Below, one piece after another: positions 6,652 to 16,817 of a stretch of DNA of 64,000 nt; within the stretch, counting starts at the first letter, position 1, and each line of letters begins with the position of its first letter. The notes beneath the pieces were generated by a model that was not told the DNA's origin, made no database searches, and saw nothing but the letters and a program-made list of their open reading frames with translations. The stretch is from NCBI GenBank assembly GCA_910586485.1, contig CAJUIA010000015.1, positions 1-64,000 of the forward strand. The letters are read 5' to 3'. This stretch comes from an uncultured Acetatifactor sp. (GTDB lineage Bacteria > Bacillota > Clostridia > Lachnospirales > Lachnospiraceae). A program made the translations under genes and the position numbers.

Positions 6652-9621
6652 ATGGTGCGGAAAAAGTATGGAAGGATCATAGCGTCGGTGCTGGCAGCCG
6701 CGACGGTAATGGGGGGGGTATTTTCGGACGGAATTATCACTTCCGTTTCCGCGGCGGAGGAATCAAAGGAGCAGGCATCCGCGGCGGATGGCTTCAGCAT
6801 TGAGAGGCTTTCTTCCAATTATACAAATGTCAGCGCAGGCTATCAATCGTCTGATTATACAGGGGAAACAAAGGTTTTTTCCCTGGGCGAAACCATTCAT
6901 AAGGAAGATGCGTCTGTACTCACAACGGACACCTATGGCTATCAGGGCCAGGCTGCAAATGTGAGTCCGGGCGTAAGCTTACGTCTGCAGATCGAGGCTC
7001 CCGAAACAGCTCTTTACTGGATCGGCTTCGATTATCTGTCTTATGACGAATCCATTCTTCCCATCGAGTTTTCCATGAAGGTAGATGGGGAGTATCCCTT
7101 TTATGAAACAAGAAACTTAAATTTTGAAACTACCTGGGTACAGAGCGAAGGCTTCTCTTTGGATCGGTACGGAAACGAGATCGTCTCCATGCCCTCAAAG
7201 CTGATTCAGTGGGAGAACAAGTATCTGGGAGACAGCAGCTATCGCTACGCGGGACCATTGAAGGTGGAGCTGGAGAAAGGAACTCATGAGCTGGAGATCC
7301 AGGTCAGCGAGGGCAGCTTCCTGTTGGGAAATGTCAGTCTGTGCGCGCCGGAAAGGATTTCTGAATACACCGGCTCTCAGAAAGCGCCGGGAGAGAATCT
7401 GATTACGATCCAGGGCGAGAATTTTTATACCAGAAACGATTCCTCCATTCATGCCACCAGTGAGTACGATGGAGCCCTTTCCCCCCTGTCCTCCGGGGAG
7501 ACGGTGTTAAACACGGTGGACGGAGATTCCTTTAAAACGGCAGGTCAGTCCATTACCTGGCAGTTTGACGTCATCGCGGACGGGTATTATTACATAGCCA
7601 TGAATTACCGTCAGGGAGATAAAAATGATTTTCCCGTGTTTGCGGATCTTAAGATCGACGGGGAGATTCCCAATACCGCTTTTCAAAGCTACCCGGTGGA
7701 AGCGGCTACCAAGTATACCACCAAACCCTTTCGGGACACGGAGGGTAATTATTTAAGCGTTTACCTGACAAAAGGAAGCCACACCTTTTCCCTGACCTTA
7801 AGCTCGGAGAACTTATGCTATGTATTGGAGCAGGTGGATGAGATCATGAACGGTATCAATGATCTGTCCCTGGAAGTGACGAAGGTGGCAGGCACCAACA
7901 AGGATAAATACAGGGATTTGAAGCTGACAAGATACATACCGGATGTTCAGTCCAGACTGTACGGCTGGGTGGACCGGCTTTATGAGCTGGCGGAATTCGG
8001 AACGCAGTTTGTAAATGTAAAGGATCCGGAGGATGTGGCAGCCTTTGGTTACCTGATTATTGCAGCAAAGCAGTTAAAGACCTTAGGAGACGAACCTGAC
8101 GAGCTGATTTACCGGGTGGCGGAGCTTTCCACCAGCGTCAACTCCATCAATACCCAGATTGCCAACTTTGTGGATCTGATTAATGATAACAACCTGTCCA
8201 TCGACAGAATTTATATTTACCAGGAGGATGCAAAGCTGCCGAAAAAGCTGAATGTGTTTCAGCAGGCAGGGCTGTCCATTCAGCGCTTCGGACATTCCTT
8301 CTTTGGGACATCTTACTCTGCAAGCAATACGGACGCTTCCCACCTGCAGGTGTGGGTCAACCGCCCCAGGCAGTACGTGGAAATCATGCAGAAGATGATC
8401 GACGAGCAGTTTACGGCTCAGACGGGTATTCAGGTGGATCTCTCCATCATGACGGATCCACAGAAGCTGGTGCTGGCCAACGCCTCAGGCGATACGCCGG
8501 ACATCGCCACGGGAATTAACTATTCCATTCCCTTTGAGCTAGGCATCAGAGGGGCACTGGTGGATCTGACCAAATTTGAAAATTACAAGGAGATTTTTGG
8601 CAGATACAGCGAGGGTATCCTGGTATCCTCCGTGATCGGAGACGGACTTTATTCCCTGCCGGAGACCATGAACTTTTACGTGATGTTCTGCAGGACGGAT
8701 ATTTTGGAAAAGCTGGGACTGGAGGCGCCGGACACCATGGACGACCTGATTGCCATGCTTCCGGATTTACAGATGCGGGGACTGAACGTTTATTATCCTA
8801 CAGCTTCCATGCTGGTCATGCGTAACTTCCACGGGACGACGCCCCTGCTGTTCCAATACGGCGGCTCGCTTTACGGGGAACAGGCTCAAGACATAGAAGT
8901 CAACAGCGAAGCCTCCATAGAAGGACTCACCGCCTTGACGGAGCTGTTTACGCTGTATAACCTGCCGGTGGATATACCCAATTTCTACCAGCATTTCAGA
9001 AATGGTGATCTTCCTATCGGCATAGCGGACTTTAATGCCTACAACCTGATTTTGAACGCGGCGCCGGAAATTGCAAATTCCTGGAATATTGCCCTGGTAC
9101 CCGGTGTGGTTGACCAGGAGACTGGAGAGATATACCGATATATGTCGGGAGGTGCGGAGAGTACGGTAATGTTTGCCTCTAATGAGGAAAGAGAACAGCA
9201 GGCATGGCAGTTTATGGATTGGTGGTCCAGCACGGACGTGCAGGCGGAATTCGGACAGATGCTGCAGATTATGTACGGTGCCGAGTATATCTGGCCCACG
9301 GCAAATCTGGAGGCATTTGGGAAGCTGCCCTTCCCCACGGCGCACAAGGACATCATCATGGAGCAGGCCAGCAACATTTTAGAGGCGCCCAGACTTCTGG
9401 GCAGCTATATGATGGAGCGTGAGATCAGCAATTCCTTTAACGACATTGTGGTAAACGGCGATACGCTGCGATCCCGTATCGACAAGGCAGTAAAGACGGT
9501 GGAGCGGGAGACGGTGCGGAAGCTGGAAGAGTTCGGATACATAGACAGTGAAGGAAACGTACTTAAGGAATATAAGGTGCCTTCAGTGGAGGCCGTGAGA
9601 AGAATTTTTGAGACCAAGTAG
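6652..9621 (+). CDS. Very large extracellular solute-binding protein for a glycan ABC importer
   Basis: This is a 989-residue secreted protein, about twice the usual size of sugar-binding proteins. The start at 6652 is chosen because AAGGAGG lies just upstream; an in-frame GTG at 6595 lacks such a site. A signal peptide (about residues 1-37, ending SVSAA) is followed by two beta-rich modules resembling carbohydrate-binding domains at about 45-240 and 245-400. Then comes a helical stretch at about 400-540 and a solute-binding domain from about 560, where VWVNRPRQYVEIMQKMIDEQF and GIQVDLSIMTDPQKLVLANA look like the first lobe of family 1 binding proteins. No lipobox cysteine is visible, so anchoring is unclear. 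It heads the locus and is followed by two permeases. The extra modules suggest a polymer or large oligosaccharide ligand. Confidence 0.88.
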   Translation: MVRKKYGRIIASVLAAATVMGGVFSDGIITSVSAAEESKEQASAADGFSIERLSSNYTNVSAGYQSSDYTGETKVFSLGETIHKEDASVLTTDTYGYQGQAANVSPGVSLRLQIEAPETALYWIGFDYLSYDESILPIEFSMKVDGEYPFYETRNLNFETTWVQSEGFSLDRYGNEIVSMPSKLIQWENKYLGDSSYRYAGPLKVELEKGTHELEIQVSEGSFLLGNVSLCAPERISEYTGSQKAPGENLITIQGENFYTRNDSSIHATSEYDGALSPLSSGETVLNTVDGDSFKTAGQSITWQFDVIADGYYYIAMNYRQGDKNDFPVFADLKIDGEIPNTAFQSYPVEAATKYTTKPFRDTEGNYLSVYLTKGSHTFSLTLSSENLCYVLEQVDEIMNGINDLSLEVTKVAGTNKDKYRDLKLTRYIPDVQSRLYGWVDRLYELAEFGTQFVNVKDPEDVAAFGYLIIAAKQLKTLGDEPDELIYRVAELSTSVNSINTQIANFVDLINDNNLSIDRIYIYQEDAKLPKKLNVFQQAGLSIQRFGHSFFGTSYSASNTDASHLQVWVNRPRQYVEIMQKMIDEQFTAQTGIQVDLSIMTDPQKLVLANASGDTPDIATGINYSIPFELGIRGALVDLTKFENYKEIFGRYSEGILVSSVIGDGLYSLPETMNFYVMFCRTDILEKLGLEAPDTMDDLIAMLPDLQMRGLNVYYPTASMLVMRNFHGTTPLLFQYGGSLYGEQAQDIEVNSEASIEGLTALTELFTLYNLPVDIPNFYQHFRNGDLPIGIADFNAYNLILNAAPEIANSWNIALVPGVVDQETGEIYRYMSGGAESTVMFASNEEREQQAWQFMDWWSSTDVQAEFGQMLQIMYGAEYIWPTANLEAFGKLPFPTAHKDIIMEQASNILEAPRLLGSYMMEREISNSFNDIVVNGDTLRSRIDKAVKTVERETVRKLEEFGYIDSEGNVLKEYKVPSVEAVRRIFETK

Positions 9622-9677
9622 AATCTGAGCGGCAGGGGATGCAACTTAAGATTTCTAAGTGAAATATGGAGGAAACC

Positions 9678-10586
9678 ATGAAGAAATCAACCAAAATCAG
9701 CAGAAGGGAACGTTCCAATAAGGCGGGGTATTTGTTCCTTCTTCCTTACGCCCTCCTGTTTACAATTTTCATACTGACGCCGGTGTGCCTGGCAGTAGTA
9801 CTATCCTTTACGAACTTTAATGTCATTCAGTTTCCGAAGCCGGTGGGATTTTTAAATTATATCAACCTGATTACCAGCGATGAGGTATTCATGCAGTATG
9901 TTCTGCCGAACACCGTGAAATACGCCATCATCGTAGGCGTGGGAGGTTACTGTCTCTCCTTCCTGCTGGCATGGGCTTTGGCAAACCTGCCGGGGAAGTT
10001 AAGAACGGTGCTGGCGCTGATCCTTTACTCGCCCAGTATGACGGCGGGCGTGGCCATGACGGTGCTGTGGAAGATCATGTTTACCGGCGACCAGACGGGC
10101 TACATCAACAGCTGGCTTATGGATCTGGGGGTGATCAACGAACCCATCATCTGGCTGGTCAACGCCAATTACTTGCTGCCCATCGTCATTATCATCGGTC
10201 TTTGGAGCAGCATGGGCGTGGGCTTCCTGGCGATCCTGGCCGGAATCCTGAACACGGATGAAAGTCTTTACGAGGCAGCTGCCATCGACGGCGTTAAAAA
10301 CCGGTTTCAGGAAATGATTTATGTCACCATCCCCAGTATGAAACCACAGATGCTGTTTGCGGCGGTGATGCAGATCGTGGGAGCTTTCCAGAACGGTCAG
10401 GTGGCTTCCATGCTGGCCGGCAACCCGACGCCCGGCTATGCGGCTCAGCTGATCGTAAACCACATTGAGGACTACGGCTTTATCCGTTATGAGATGGGGT
10501 ACGCGGCGGCCGTTTCCGTGGCACTGCTGTTAATTGTTCAGATATTCTCAAAAATTGCCAACAAGCTGTTCGGTGAAAAGGATTAG
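9678..10586 (+). CDS. Sugar ABC transporter permease (first pair, MalF-like)
   Basis: This 302-residue inner-membrane permease has six predicted helices. The cytoplasmic EAA loop that docks the ATPase is visible near residue 200: YEAAAIDGVKNRFQEMIYVTIP. The ATG at 9678 is preferred over the in-frame ATG at 9666 because the GGAGG ribosome binding site lies between them. It pairs with the permease starting at 10597, 10 bp downstream, and with the large binding protein upstream. No ABC ATPase gene is in this locus; related Gram-positive systems use a shared MsiK-type ATPase. Confidence 0.93.
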   Translation: MKKSTKISRRERSNKAGYLFLLPYALLFTIFILTPVCLAVVLSFTNFNVIQFPKPVGFLNYINLITSDEVFMQYVLPNTVKYAIIVGVGGYCLSFLLAWALANLPGKLRTVLALILYSPSMTAGVAMTVLWKIMFTGDQTGYINSWLMDLGVINEPIIWLVNANYLLPIVIIIGLWSSMGVGFLAILAGILNTDESLYEAAAIDGVKNRFQEMIYVTIPSMKPQMLFAAVMQIVGAFQNGQVASMLAGNPTPGYAAQLIVNHIEDYGFIRYEMGYAAAVSVALLLIVQIFSKIANKLFGEKD

Positions 10587-10596
10587 GAGGAAGAAA

Positions 10597-11472
10597 ATGG
10601 CTTACAAAGGGAACGGGATTAATCCCAAAAAATTTGAAAAAGGTCAGATTAAGATTCTGCTGCTGGTGCTTCCTCTGGTTTTGCTGACGGGACTGCCCAT
10701 TGTGTTTATCGTTTTCCACGCGTTTAAGCCCATGGAGGAGTTGTTTGCTTTCCCGCCCAAGTTCATTACTACGAACCCTACGCTGGATAATTTCCGCAAG
10801 CTGTTCAAGGCATCCAGGACGGCGGGGATACCGCTTTCCAAGTATGTGTTTAACAGCCTGCTGATCACGGGAACGGTAGTATTTTCTTCCCTGATCTTTA
10901 CCACGTCGGCGGCTTACGCCCTGTCCAAGCTGAAGTTCAAGGGCAGGTTTGCCATGATGAACATTAACCAGCTGGCGCTGATGTTCGTGCCTGTGGCAGT
11001 GATGATTCCCAGGTATCTGGTGGTCAATGTGCTGCATATGACGAATACTTACTGGGCGCAGATTCTGCCCCTGATCCCTCTGCCGGTGGCACTGTTTCTG
11101 GTGAAGCAGTTTGTGGATCAGGTGCCGGACTCGCTGATTGAGGCGGCCTACATGGATGGGGCCAGGGAGCTGCAGATTTATACAAAGGTCATTCTCCCCC
11201 TGATCAAGCCGGCCATTGCCACGGCGGCAATCCTGGTGTTCCAGCAGGTGTGGACCAACATGGAAGCCTCAAATTACTACGTGAATGACGACGGCCTGAA
11301 AACGCTGGCATTTTACATGAACACGCTGACCAGCACCACCACAAATAATACCGTGGCCGGACAGGGCGTGGCAGCAGCGGCTTCGCTGATTATGTTTGTG
11401 CCCAACCTGGTGCTGTTCTGCATCCTGCAGAAGAACGTCATGAACACCATGGCGCACTCCGGTATCAAGTAA
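10597..11472 (+). CDS. Sugar ABC transporter permease (first pair, MalG-like)
   Basis: This 291-residue permease has six membrane segments and the EAA loop IEAAYMDGARELQIYTKVILPLIKP about 100 residues from the C-terminus. It starts at the ATG preceded by TTAGGAGGAAGAAA; the open frame extends further up into the previous gene but without a ribosome binding site. It forms the second half of the heterodimeric channel with the preceding gene. The C-terminus NTMAHSGIK is the usual short ending of this type. Confidence 0.93.
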   Translation: MAYKGNGINPKKFEKGQIKILLLVLPLVLLTGLPIVFIVFHAFKPMEELFAFPPKFITTNPTLDNFRKLFKASRTAGIPLSKYVFNSLLITGTVVFSSLIFTTSAAYALSKLKFKGRFAMMNINQLALMFVPVAVMIPRYLVVNVLHMTNTYWAQILPLIPLPVALFLVKQFVDQVPDSLIEAAYMDGARELQIYTKVILPLIKPAIATAAILVFQQVWTNMEASNYYVNDDGLKTLAFYMNTLTSTTTNNTVAGQGVAAAASLIMFVPNLVLFCILQKNVMNTMAHSGIK

Positions 11473-11493
11473 ACAGGAAAGGTGAGTAGATTG

Positions 11494-13545
11494 ATGAAAA
11501 GAACATGGAAAAAGCTTTTCGTGTCATTGACTGCGCTCCTGCTGTTCCTGGGAGTGGCGGCGGACGGCATGAAGGTACAGGCGGATTCGCCTTACAAGAC
11601 TTATACCATTGACGGCTACGGCTATGTGACGGAGACCCAGACCGCTTATCTGCCCTATCAAACCATAACCAAGATCGGGGAAGAGGCGCTGATCGGCCCT
11701 ACAGATTTTACATTGACGGACGACGGCTATATGTACATATTGGACAGCGGCAACCGCCGGGTGGTGGTGTCTGACATGGAGGCAAACCTGATTGACGTCT
11801 TCGGGGAAGACATTCTGGTAAATCCCAGAGGTATGTACGTTACGGAGGATCATATCTGCTATGTGGCGGACCGGGACGCAAGAAGCATCTTTGTATTTGA
11901 CGGGGACGGAGAACTGATTCAAACCTACGGGAAACCGGACCATCCCTTATACGGCGGCGATTTGGATTTCCTGCCCCTGAAGGTGGTGGTGAACGAGTCC
12001 GGCACCATGTATGTGATCTGTGAGTCCAATAACAACGGCATCGTACAGATCAGCCCGGTGGAGGGCGGAACCTTCTTAGGGTATTTCGGAACCAACAGCA
12101 CCAGCGCCTCCCTGTGGCGGATTCTGTGGAGAGCCATACAGACCGATGCCCAGCGGGCAAAGTCTCTGGGCAACCTTCCTTCCACGCCGGATAATATGGC
12201 GATAGACGAGAAGGGCCTGATTTACACCGTAACCAGAGGCGAGGAATATGACACCTTAAAACGCCTGAACATCGCCGGCATCAACATGATTGAATGCGAC
12301 GCTTATGAGGAGGTGCCTGCGGCGGTGGCAGTGGGAAATCACGACAATGTGTTCGTGGCTTCCACAAACGGTTACATATACGAGTACAACAACGAGGGAA
12401 ACCTGCTGTTTGTGTTTGGCGGCAGCGATGACGGCCAGCAGAGAATCGGTCTTTCCACCAAGGTGGAGGCCATTCAGATCGACAACAGTGACAAGATTTA
12501 TCTGCTGGATTCCGATAAAGCGCAGATTCAGGTTTTCGAGCCCACGGAGTTTACCAGGCATCTGCACGAGGCGCTGTATCTCTTCTCCAAGGGAAGGTAT
12601 ACCGAGAGCAAGGAGCCTTTAAATCAGGTCCTGCGGATGAATAACCTGTTTGATTATGCCAATATGGCCATGGGCAAGGCCCTGCTGCAGGAAGAGAATT
12701 ATGAGGCGGCGGTCCGGTACGCCAAGCTGGCAAAGGACTATGACGGCTATTCGGATGCCTTCTGGGAAATCCGCAACAACTGGCTGAAGCGGAATCTGGT
12801 GACAGTGATTCTGATCATTGCAGGCCTTTGGCTGGTGAAGAAGCTTTTGAGCTTTGCAGATCATAAGTGGGGGATCTTAAAGGGACCCAGGGAAGCTTGT
12901 AAGCGGCTTGGCGAATACAGGCTGGTGCGGGAGCTGCGATATATGTTTTATTTTATGCGGCATCCCATTGACGGCTGTTACGGGATCAAGAGGCAGAATC
13001 AGGTATCCCTGACAAGCGCCAATATTATGCTTGTCATCGGCATCCTGTTTTATATCATCAATAAATATTTCTGCGGCTTCCTGTTTAAAACGGTAAGAGA
13101 AGGCTATTACGACATCTTTTCCGATGTGGGACTGCTGCTGGTGGCGCTGCTTCTGGTTACGGGCTGTAACTATCTGATGTGTACCATCAACGACGGCGAA
13201 GGAAAGCTGAAGCACATATATTGCTCTTTCATCTACAGCTTTACGCCTTACCTGATCTTTATGCCGGTGATATTTGCAATTTCCCATGTGGTGACCTACA
13301 ATGAGGCCTTCTTCGTGGACTTTGCAACCCTGTTCATGTTTATTTGGATCGGGATTCTGGTGTTCATCTCCATCCGGGAGATCAACAATTACACCGTTAA
13401 GGAAACGGTGAAGATTATCGGACTTACGGTCTTTACCATCCTGATTGCATTACTGCTTGCGTTTATCATTTATGTGCTGTGGGCACAGGTATTCGACTTC
13501 CTACAATCTTTATTCGGAGAGGTGGTGTACAAGATTGGCAACTAA
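11494..13545 (+). CDS. NHL beta-propeller / TPR / Yip1-like membrane protein
   Basis: This 683-residue membrane protein has an unusual domain order. A signal sequence (to about residue 35) is followed by an outside beta-propeller with NHL-type strands, for example GEDILVNPRGMYVTEDHICYVAD and LDSGNRRVVVSD, to about residue 345. Two TPR-like helical repeats follow (EALYLFSKGRYTESKEPLNQ and YEAAVRYAKLAKDY), then a first membrane helix and a Yip1-type domain of about five helices to the end. Start 11494 is preferred over GTG 11482 because of ribosome-binding-site spacing. It lies between a permease and the DUF5696-type gene, whose start overlaps its stop by 11 bp. A role in sensing or assembling glycan at the importer is inferred; no function is known to me. 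Confidence 0.82.
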   Translation: MKRTWKKLFVSLTALLLFLGVAADGMKVQADSPYKTYTIDGYGYVTETQTAYLPYQTITKIGEEALIGPTDFTLTDDGYMYILDSGNRRVVVSDMEANLIDVFGEDILVNPRGMYVTEDHICYVADRDARSIFVFDGDGELIQTYGKPDHPLYGGDLDFLPLKVVVNESGTMYVICESNNNGIVQISPVEGGTFLGYFGTNSTSASLWRILWRAIQTDAQRAKSLGNLPSTPDNMAIDEKGLIYTVTRGEEYDTLKRLNIAGINMIECDAYEEVPAAVAVGNHDNVFVASTNGYIYEYNNEGNLLFVFGGSDDGQQRIGLSTKVEAIQIDNSDKIYLLDSDKAQIQVFEPTEFTRHLHEALYLFSKGRYTESKEPLNQVLRMNNLFDYANMAMGKALLQEENYEAAVRYAKLAKDYDGYSDAFWEIRNNWLKRNLVTVILIIAGLWLVKKLLSFADHKWGILKGPREACKRLGEYRLVRELRYMFYFMRHPIDGCYGIKRQNQVSLTSANIMLVIGILFYIINKYFCGFLFKTVREGYYDIFSDVGLLLVALLLVTGCNYLMCTINDGEGKLKHIYCSFIYSFTPYLIFMPVIFAISHVVTYNEAFFVDFATLFMFIWIGILVFISIREINNYTVKETVKIIGLTVFTILIALLLAFIIYVLWAQVFDFLQSLFGEVVYKIGN

Positions 13546-15736
13546 GACAAACAAAATCAAAAAAATCATGGCGTCGGTCCTGGCTGCTCTGCTTCTTGTA
13601 CCGATGCTCGGATGCCTGGCAGGCAGGCCCCTTACGGTGCAGGCGGCGGAGAAGGAGTTTAATGGGCACAAGCTGGTGGCGGAAAACGACAGATATGCTC
13701 TTTATATGAGAGAGGAAGGCCTGGCGGTCACGGTCTATGATAAGTCCTCCGGTGCATATATGGAATCGGCGGTGAGTGTAGACGACGGGAAAAACAATGC
13801 CCAGTGGATGGGGGCCATGCAGTCGGCGCTGGTGTTGAATTTGATCTATTCCAATGTGGATACCCAGCAGGCGGATCTCATCAATGACGACATTACCCAG
13901 GAAGTCAGCTATACGGACAGCGGCTTTTCTGCAAAGATTTACTGGAACAAATATAAGCTGGGAATGACCCTGGAGGTTACCTTAAATGAGGACGGGATCA
14001 CTGCCCGCATTCCTGACGAGTCCATCGTGGAGGACGGGGATGCCTACATCGGCACCATTGCCCTGTATCCGTATCTGGGGTACAGCTACCTGGATGAAAA
14101 GGAAGGCTATATGTTCCTGCCGGACGGCAACGGGGCCCTGATTTATCTGGACGATAAAGAAGGACGCTTCAATACCGGCTATACCGGCATCGTTTACGGC
14201 ACGGATACGGGCTTTGAGGACTCCGATACCACCAGGCTCTGGTGGAACAGATACGAGATGGTAAATGAGGCTAACAACGTTCTTGCCCCTGTCTTTGGCA
14301 TGGCCCATACCTCCGAAGGGATCGCATACCTGGCGGTGGTGGAGGAAGGTGACCAGAGAGCGGCTATTGAGGCATCTCCGAACGGGGTCAGCATAGATTA
14401 CAACAGGATTTTTGCCCGCTTTACAGAGCGCCGTCAGTATATGCAGCCCACCAGTAACAACTCCACCTCCGGCTCCTTTAAGATGGTGGAGGCGGACAGA
14501 AGCCATTCGGATCTGCAGGTACGATACCTGTTCTTAAACGGAGATCAGGCGAACTACTGCGGCATGGCAAATGCTTACCGTGCTTATCTGCTGGATGGGG
14601 GCTTTCTTAAGGTGCTGCCGGATGAGTACCGCACCAGAGTGGACTTTCTGGGAACCGAGCGGGAGGCCTGGATTGTAGGCACCAGTGCCGTGGTTATGAC
14701 CACGGTGGAAGATATAAGAGAGATTTATGAGGACCTGGAGCAGCAGGGTGTGGGAAAGCTTTTAAGCGTGTACAAGGGCTGGCAGAAGGGCGGTTTGTAT
14801 AATGTTCCGATTACCAGCTATAAGGCGGATTCCAAGATCGGGGGAACAAACAGTCTGACACAGCTGATACAGGATGCCGGCGCCAAAGGCATAAAAATGT
14901 ATCTCTACAACGATGCGCTGCGGATCAATCCCACCGAGCAGAATGCTTCCTTTAATGTGGTGAAGAAGATTAATAAGAGAAAGCTGGAGGAAGAAACTTA
15001 CAAGGATGTGTATGACGAGTTCATGTGGCTGACTCCTGCCAGAACGGATTATCTTCTGGATAAGTTCGTTAAGAGCTATACAAAGAGCGGTGTGAACAGC
15101 CTTGCCTTAGGCGGTGTCACGGATACCCTCTACTCCTACAATTACAGCGGAACCTTTTATACCAGACACCAGTGTGCGGAAAGCTATTACAACACGGTGG
15201 CAAAGGTTGACGAATCCACGGATCTTGTGCTGCAGCAGCCCTTTGCGTATCTGTGGGATCATACGGAGGGCTTTCTGGATATGCCGCTGTATACCTCAAG
15301 CTACATTTTTGAGGATGAGAGCGTACCTTTCCTGTCGATTGTATTAAAGGGGATCATGCCGGTGTACTCCGAGTATGTGAACTTTGAAGCAAACAAGCGG
15401 GAGTTTTTCTTGAAGATGGTGGAGACGGGCACCTGTCCCTCCTACCTGATTACGAAGGAAAGCTCGGCTGACCTGATCTATACCAACTCCAGCGATATTT
15501 ACAGCTCCGAGTACAATGTGTACCGTGACGATATTATTTCTTATACAAAGGAGCTGGAGGCCGTGCATGAAAAGACGGCGGGGGCAGCCATCGTGGGCCA
15601 TGAGATCAGGGATAACGGTGTCACGGTAGTGACCTACGACAACGGCGTGAAGATTTATTTAAACTACAGCACAGATCAGCAGAGTGCCGACGGGTACACG
15701 CTGGAGGGAATGAGCTATCAGGTCATAAAGAACTAA
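13535..15736 (+). CDS. Secreted DUF5696-type protein, possible TIM-barrel glycosidase-like
   Basis: This is a protein of about 733 residues with an N-terminal signal sequence (KKIMASVLAALLLVPMLG, cleavage likely after TVQA). A beta-rich N-terminal domain (YALYMREEGLAVTVYDKSSG) extends to about 340. A following region looks like a barrel (FLGTEREAW, LSVYKGWQKGG, GIKMYLYNDA, GVNSLALGGVTDTLYSYNY), and the small C-terminal beta piece is VVTYDNGVKIYLNYS. I recognise it as a member of the DUF5696 group, with moderate certainty. The start is TTG at 13535, the first plausible codon after GGAGAGGTGG; it overlaps the upstream stop by 11 bp, which implies translational coupling. A catalytic role on glycan is only inferred from fold-like features and context. 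Confidence 0.75.
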   Translation: MATKTNKIKKIMASVLAALLLVPMLGCLAGRPLTVQAAEKEFNGHKLVAENDRYALYMREEGLAVTVYDKSSGAYMESAVSVDDGKNNAQWMGAMQSALVLNLIYSNVDTQQADLINDDITQEVSYTDSGFSAKIYWNKYKLGMTLEVTLNEDGITARIPDESIVEDGDAYIGTIALYPYLGYSYLDEKEGYMFLPDGNGALIYLDDKEGRFNTGYTGIVYGTDTGFEDSDTTRLWWNRYEMVNEANNVLAPVFGMAHTSEGIAYLAVVEEGDQRAAIEASPNGVSIDYNRIFARFTERRQYMQPTSNNSTSGSFKMVEADRSHSDLQVRYLFLNGDQANYCGMANAYRAYLLDGGFLKVLPDEYRTRVDFLGTEREAWIVGTSAVVMTTVEDIREIYEDLEQQGVGKLLSVYKGWQKGGLYNVPITSYKADSKIGGTNSLTQLIQDAGAKGIKMYLYNDALRINPTEQNASFNVVKKINKRKLEEETYKDVYDEFMWLTPARTDYLLDKFVKSYTKSGVNSLALGGVTDTLYSYNYSGTFYTRHQCAESYYNTVAKVDESTDLVLQQPFAYLWDHTEGFLDMPLYTSSYIFEDESVPFLSIVLKGIMPVYSEYVNFEANKREFFLKMVETGTCPSYLITKESSADLIYTNSSDIYSSEYNVYRDDIISYTKELEAVHEKTAGAAIVGHEIRDNGVTVVTYDNGVKIYLNYSTDQQSADGYTLEGMSYQVIKN

Positions 15737-15767
15737 CCAAAAGCAGGTTCTTTTTATAGGAGTCGAT

Positions 15768-16817
15768 ATGAAGAATGAAAAGAAAGTAAAAAAACCGAAG
15801 GTGAAGCTTGGCAAGCTTGAAAAGAGGGAAGCCAGAGCAGGATGGCTGTTTGTGCTTCCCTGGGTGATCGGGGTGGCGGCTTTTATGCTGTATCCCCTCT
15901 GCCAATCCTTCTATTACATGTGGTTTAATATCAGGATCACGCCTCTGGGCACAAAGTTTACTCCCGTGGGGATCGGAAACTTTACCCAGATCTGGCTGGA
16001 AAACCCGGAGTTTCCACAGCAGATCGTGACTTATCTGTGGCAGACCATCGTGGAGGTTCCCGTGATCGTGGTGTTTGCGCTGATGATTGCCATCATGTTA
16101 AACGGCAACATCAAGTGCAGAGGTTTTTTCCGGCTGATCTTTTTCCTGCCGGTGATCATCGTCAGCGGCCCGGTGATGAATATGCTGGTGGATGAGGGCG
16201 CGGCTACCATTCCCGCCATGAACATACAGTCCGTCAAGGCGGCGCTGGATAATTTCCTGCCTCACAGCATGGCGGAATCCATAGGAGAGCTTTTCTCCAA
16301 CATGATCATGATCCTGTGGTATTCGGGAGTGCAGATTTTGATTTTCCTGTCGGCGCTGCAAAAGATTGACCCGGCGCTGTATGAGGCGGCGAAGATTGAC
16401 GGCGGCTCCAAATGGGAGTGTTTTTGGAAGATTACGCTTCCCACGATCAAGCCCATGATTTTGCTGAATGCAGTGTATTCCGTGATCTTCCTCTCCGGCA
16501 ACGAGCAGAACTCGCTGATTACCATGATTAAATCAGCCATGTTTTCCGGCACGAAGGAAAAGGGATACGGGTATGCTTCGGCCATGGCCTGGATGTATTC
16601 TCTGGTGGTAACCCTGATTGTCCTGTTATTCTTCCTGCTGTTAGGATCCAAGAAGGATATTTATGACAGGCAGGTCAAGCGCCATAAGCGGGAACAGAAG
16701 AAAGAGGCAAGAACAGTCAGGAGAATAGAAAGGAGGGGAATCCGAAATGCAAAGAAAATCCAAAAAGCAAGACAGAAGCGGAGCTACCGCACATATGACG
16801 GCAGCGGAGATTATTAA
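15768..16817 (+). CDS. Sugar ABC transporter permease (second pair, MalF-like)
   Basis: This 349-residue permease has a lysine-rich N-terminal tail (about 27 residues), six membrane segments, and the EAA loop YEAAKIDGGSKWECFWKITLPTIKP at about residues 205-229. The C-terminal 40 residues are a long basic tail (KRHKREQKKEARTVRRIERR), unusual for permeases. The 3' end overlaps the next permease gene by 71 bp, so the basic tail is encoded over the ribosome binding site and start of the partner. Together the two form a second complete channel in the same locus. Confidence 0.92.
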   Translation: MKNEKKVKKPKVKLGKLEKREARAGWLFVLPWVIGVAAFMLYPLCQSFYYMWFNIRITPLGTKFTPVGIGNFTQIWLENPEFPQQIVTYLWQTIVEVPVIVVFALMIAIMLNGNIKCRGFFRLIFFLPVIIVSGPVMNMLVDEGAATIPAMNIQSVKAALDNFLPHSMAESIGELFSNMIMILWYSGVQILIFLSALQKIDPALYEAAKIDGGSKWECFWKITLPTIKPMILLNAVYSVIFLSGNEQNSLITMIKSAMFSGTKEKGYGYASAMAWMYSLVVTLIVLLFFLLLGSKKDIYDRQVKRHKREQKKEARTVRRIERRGIRNAKKIQKARQKRSYRTYDGSGDY

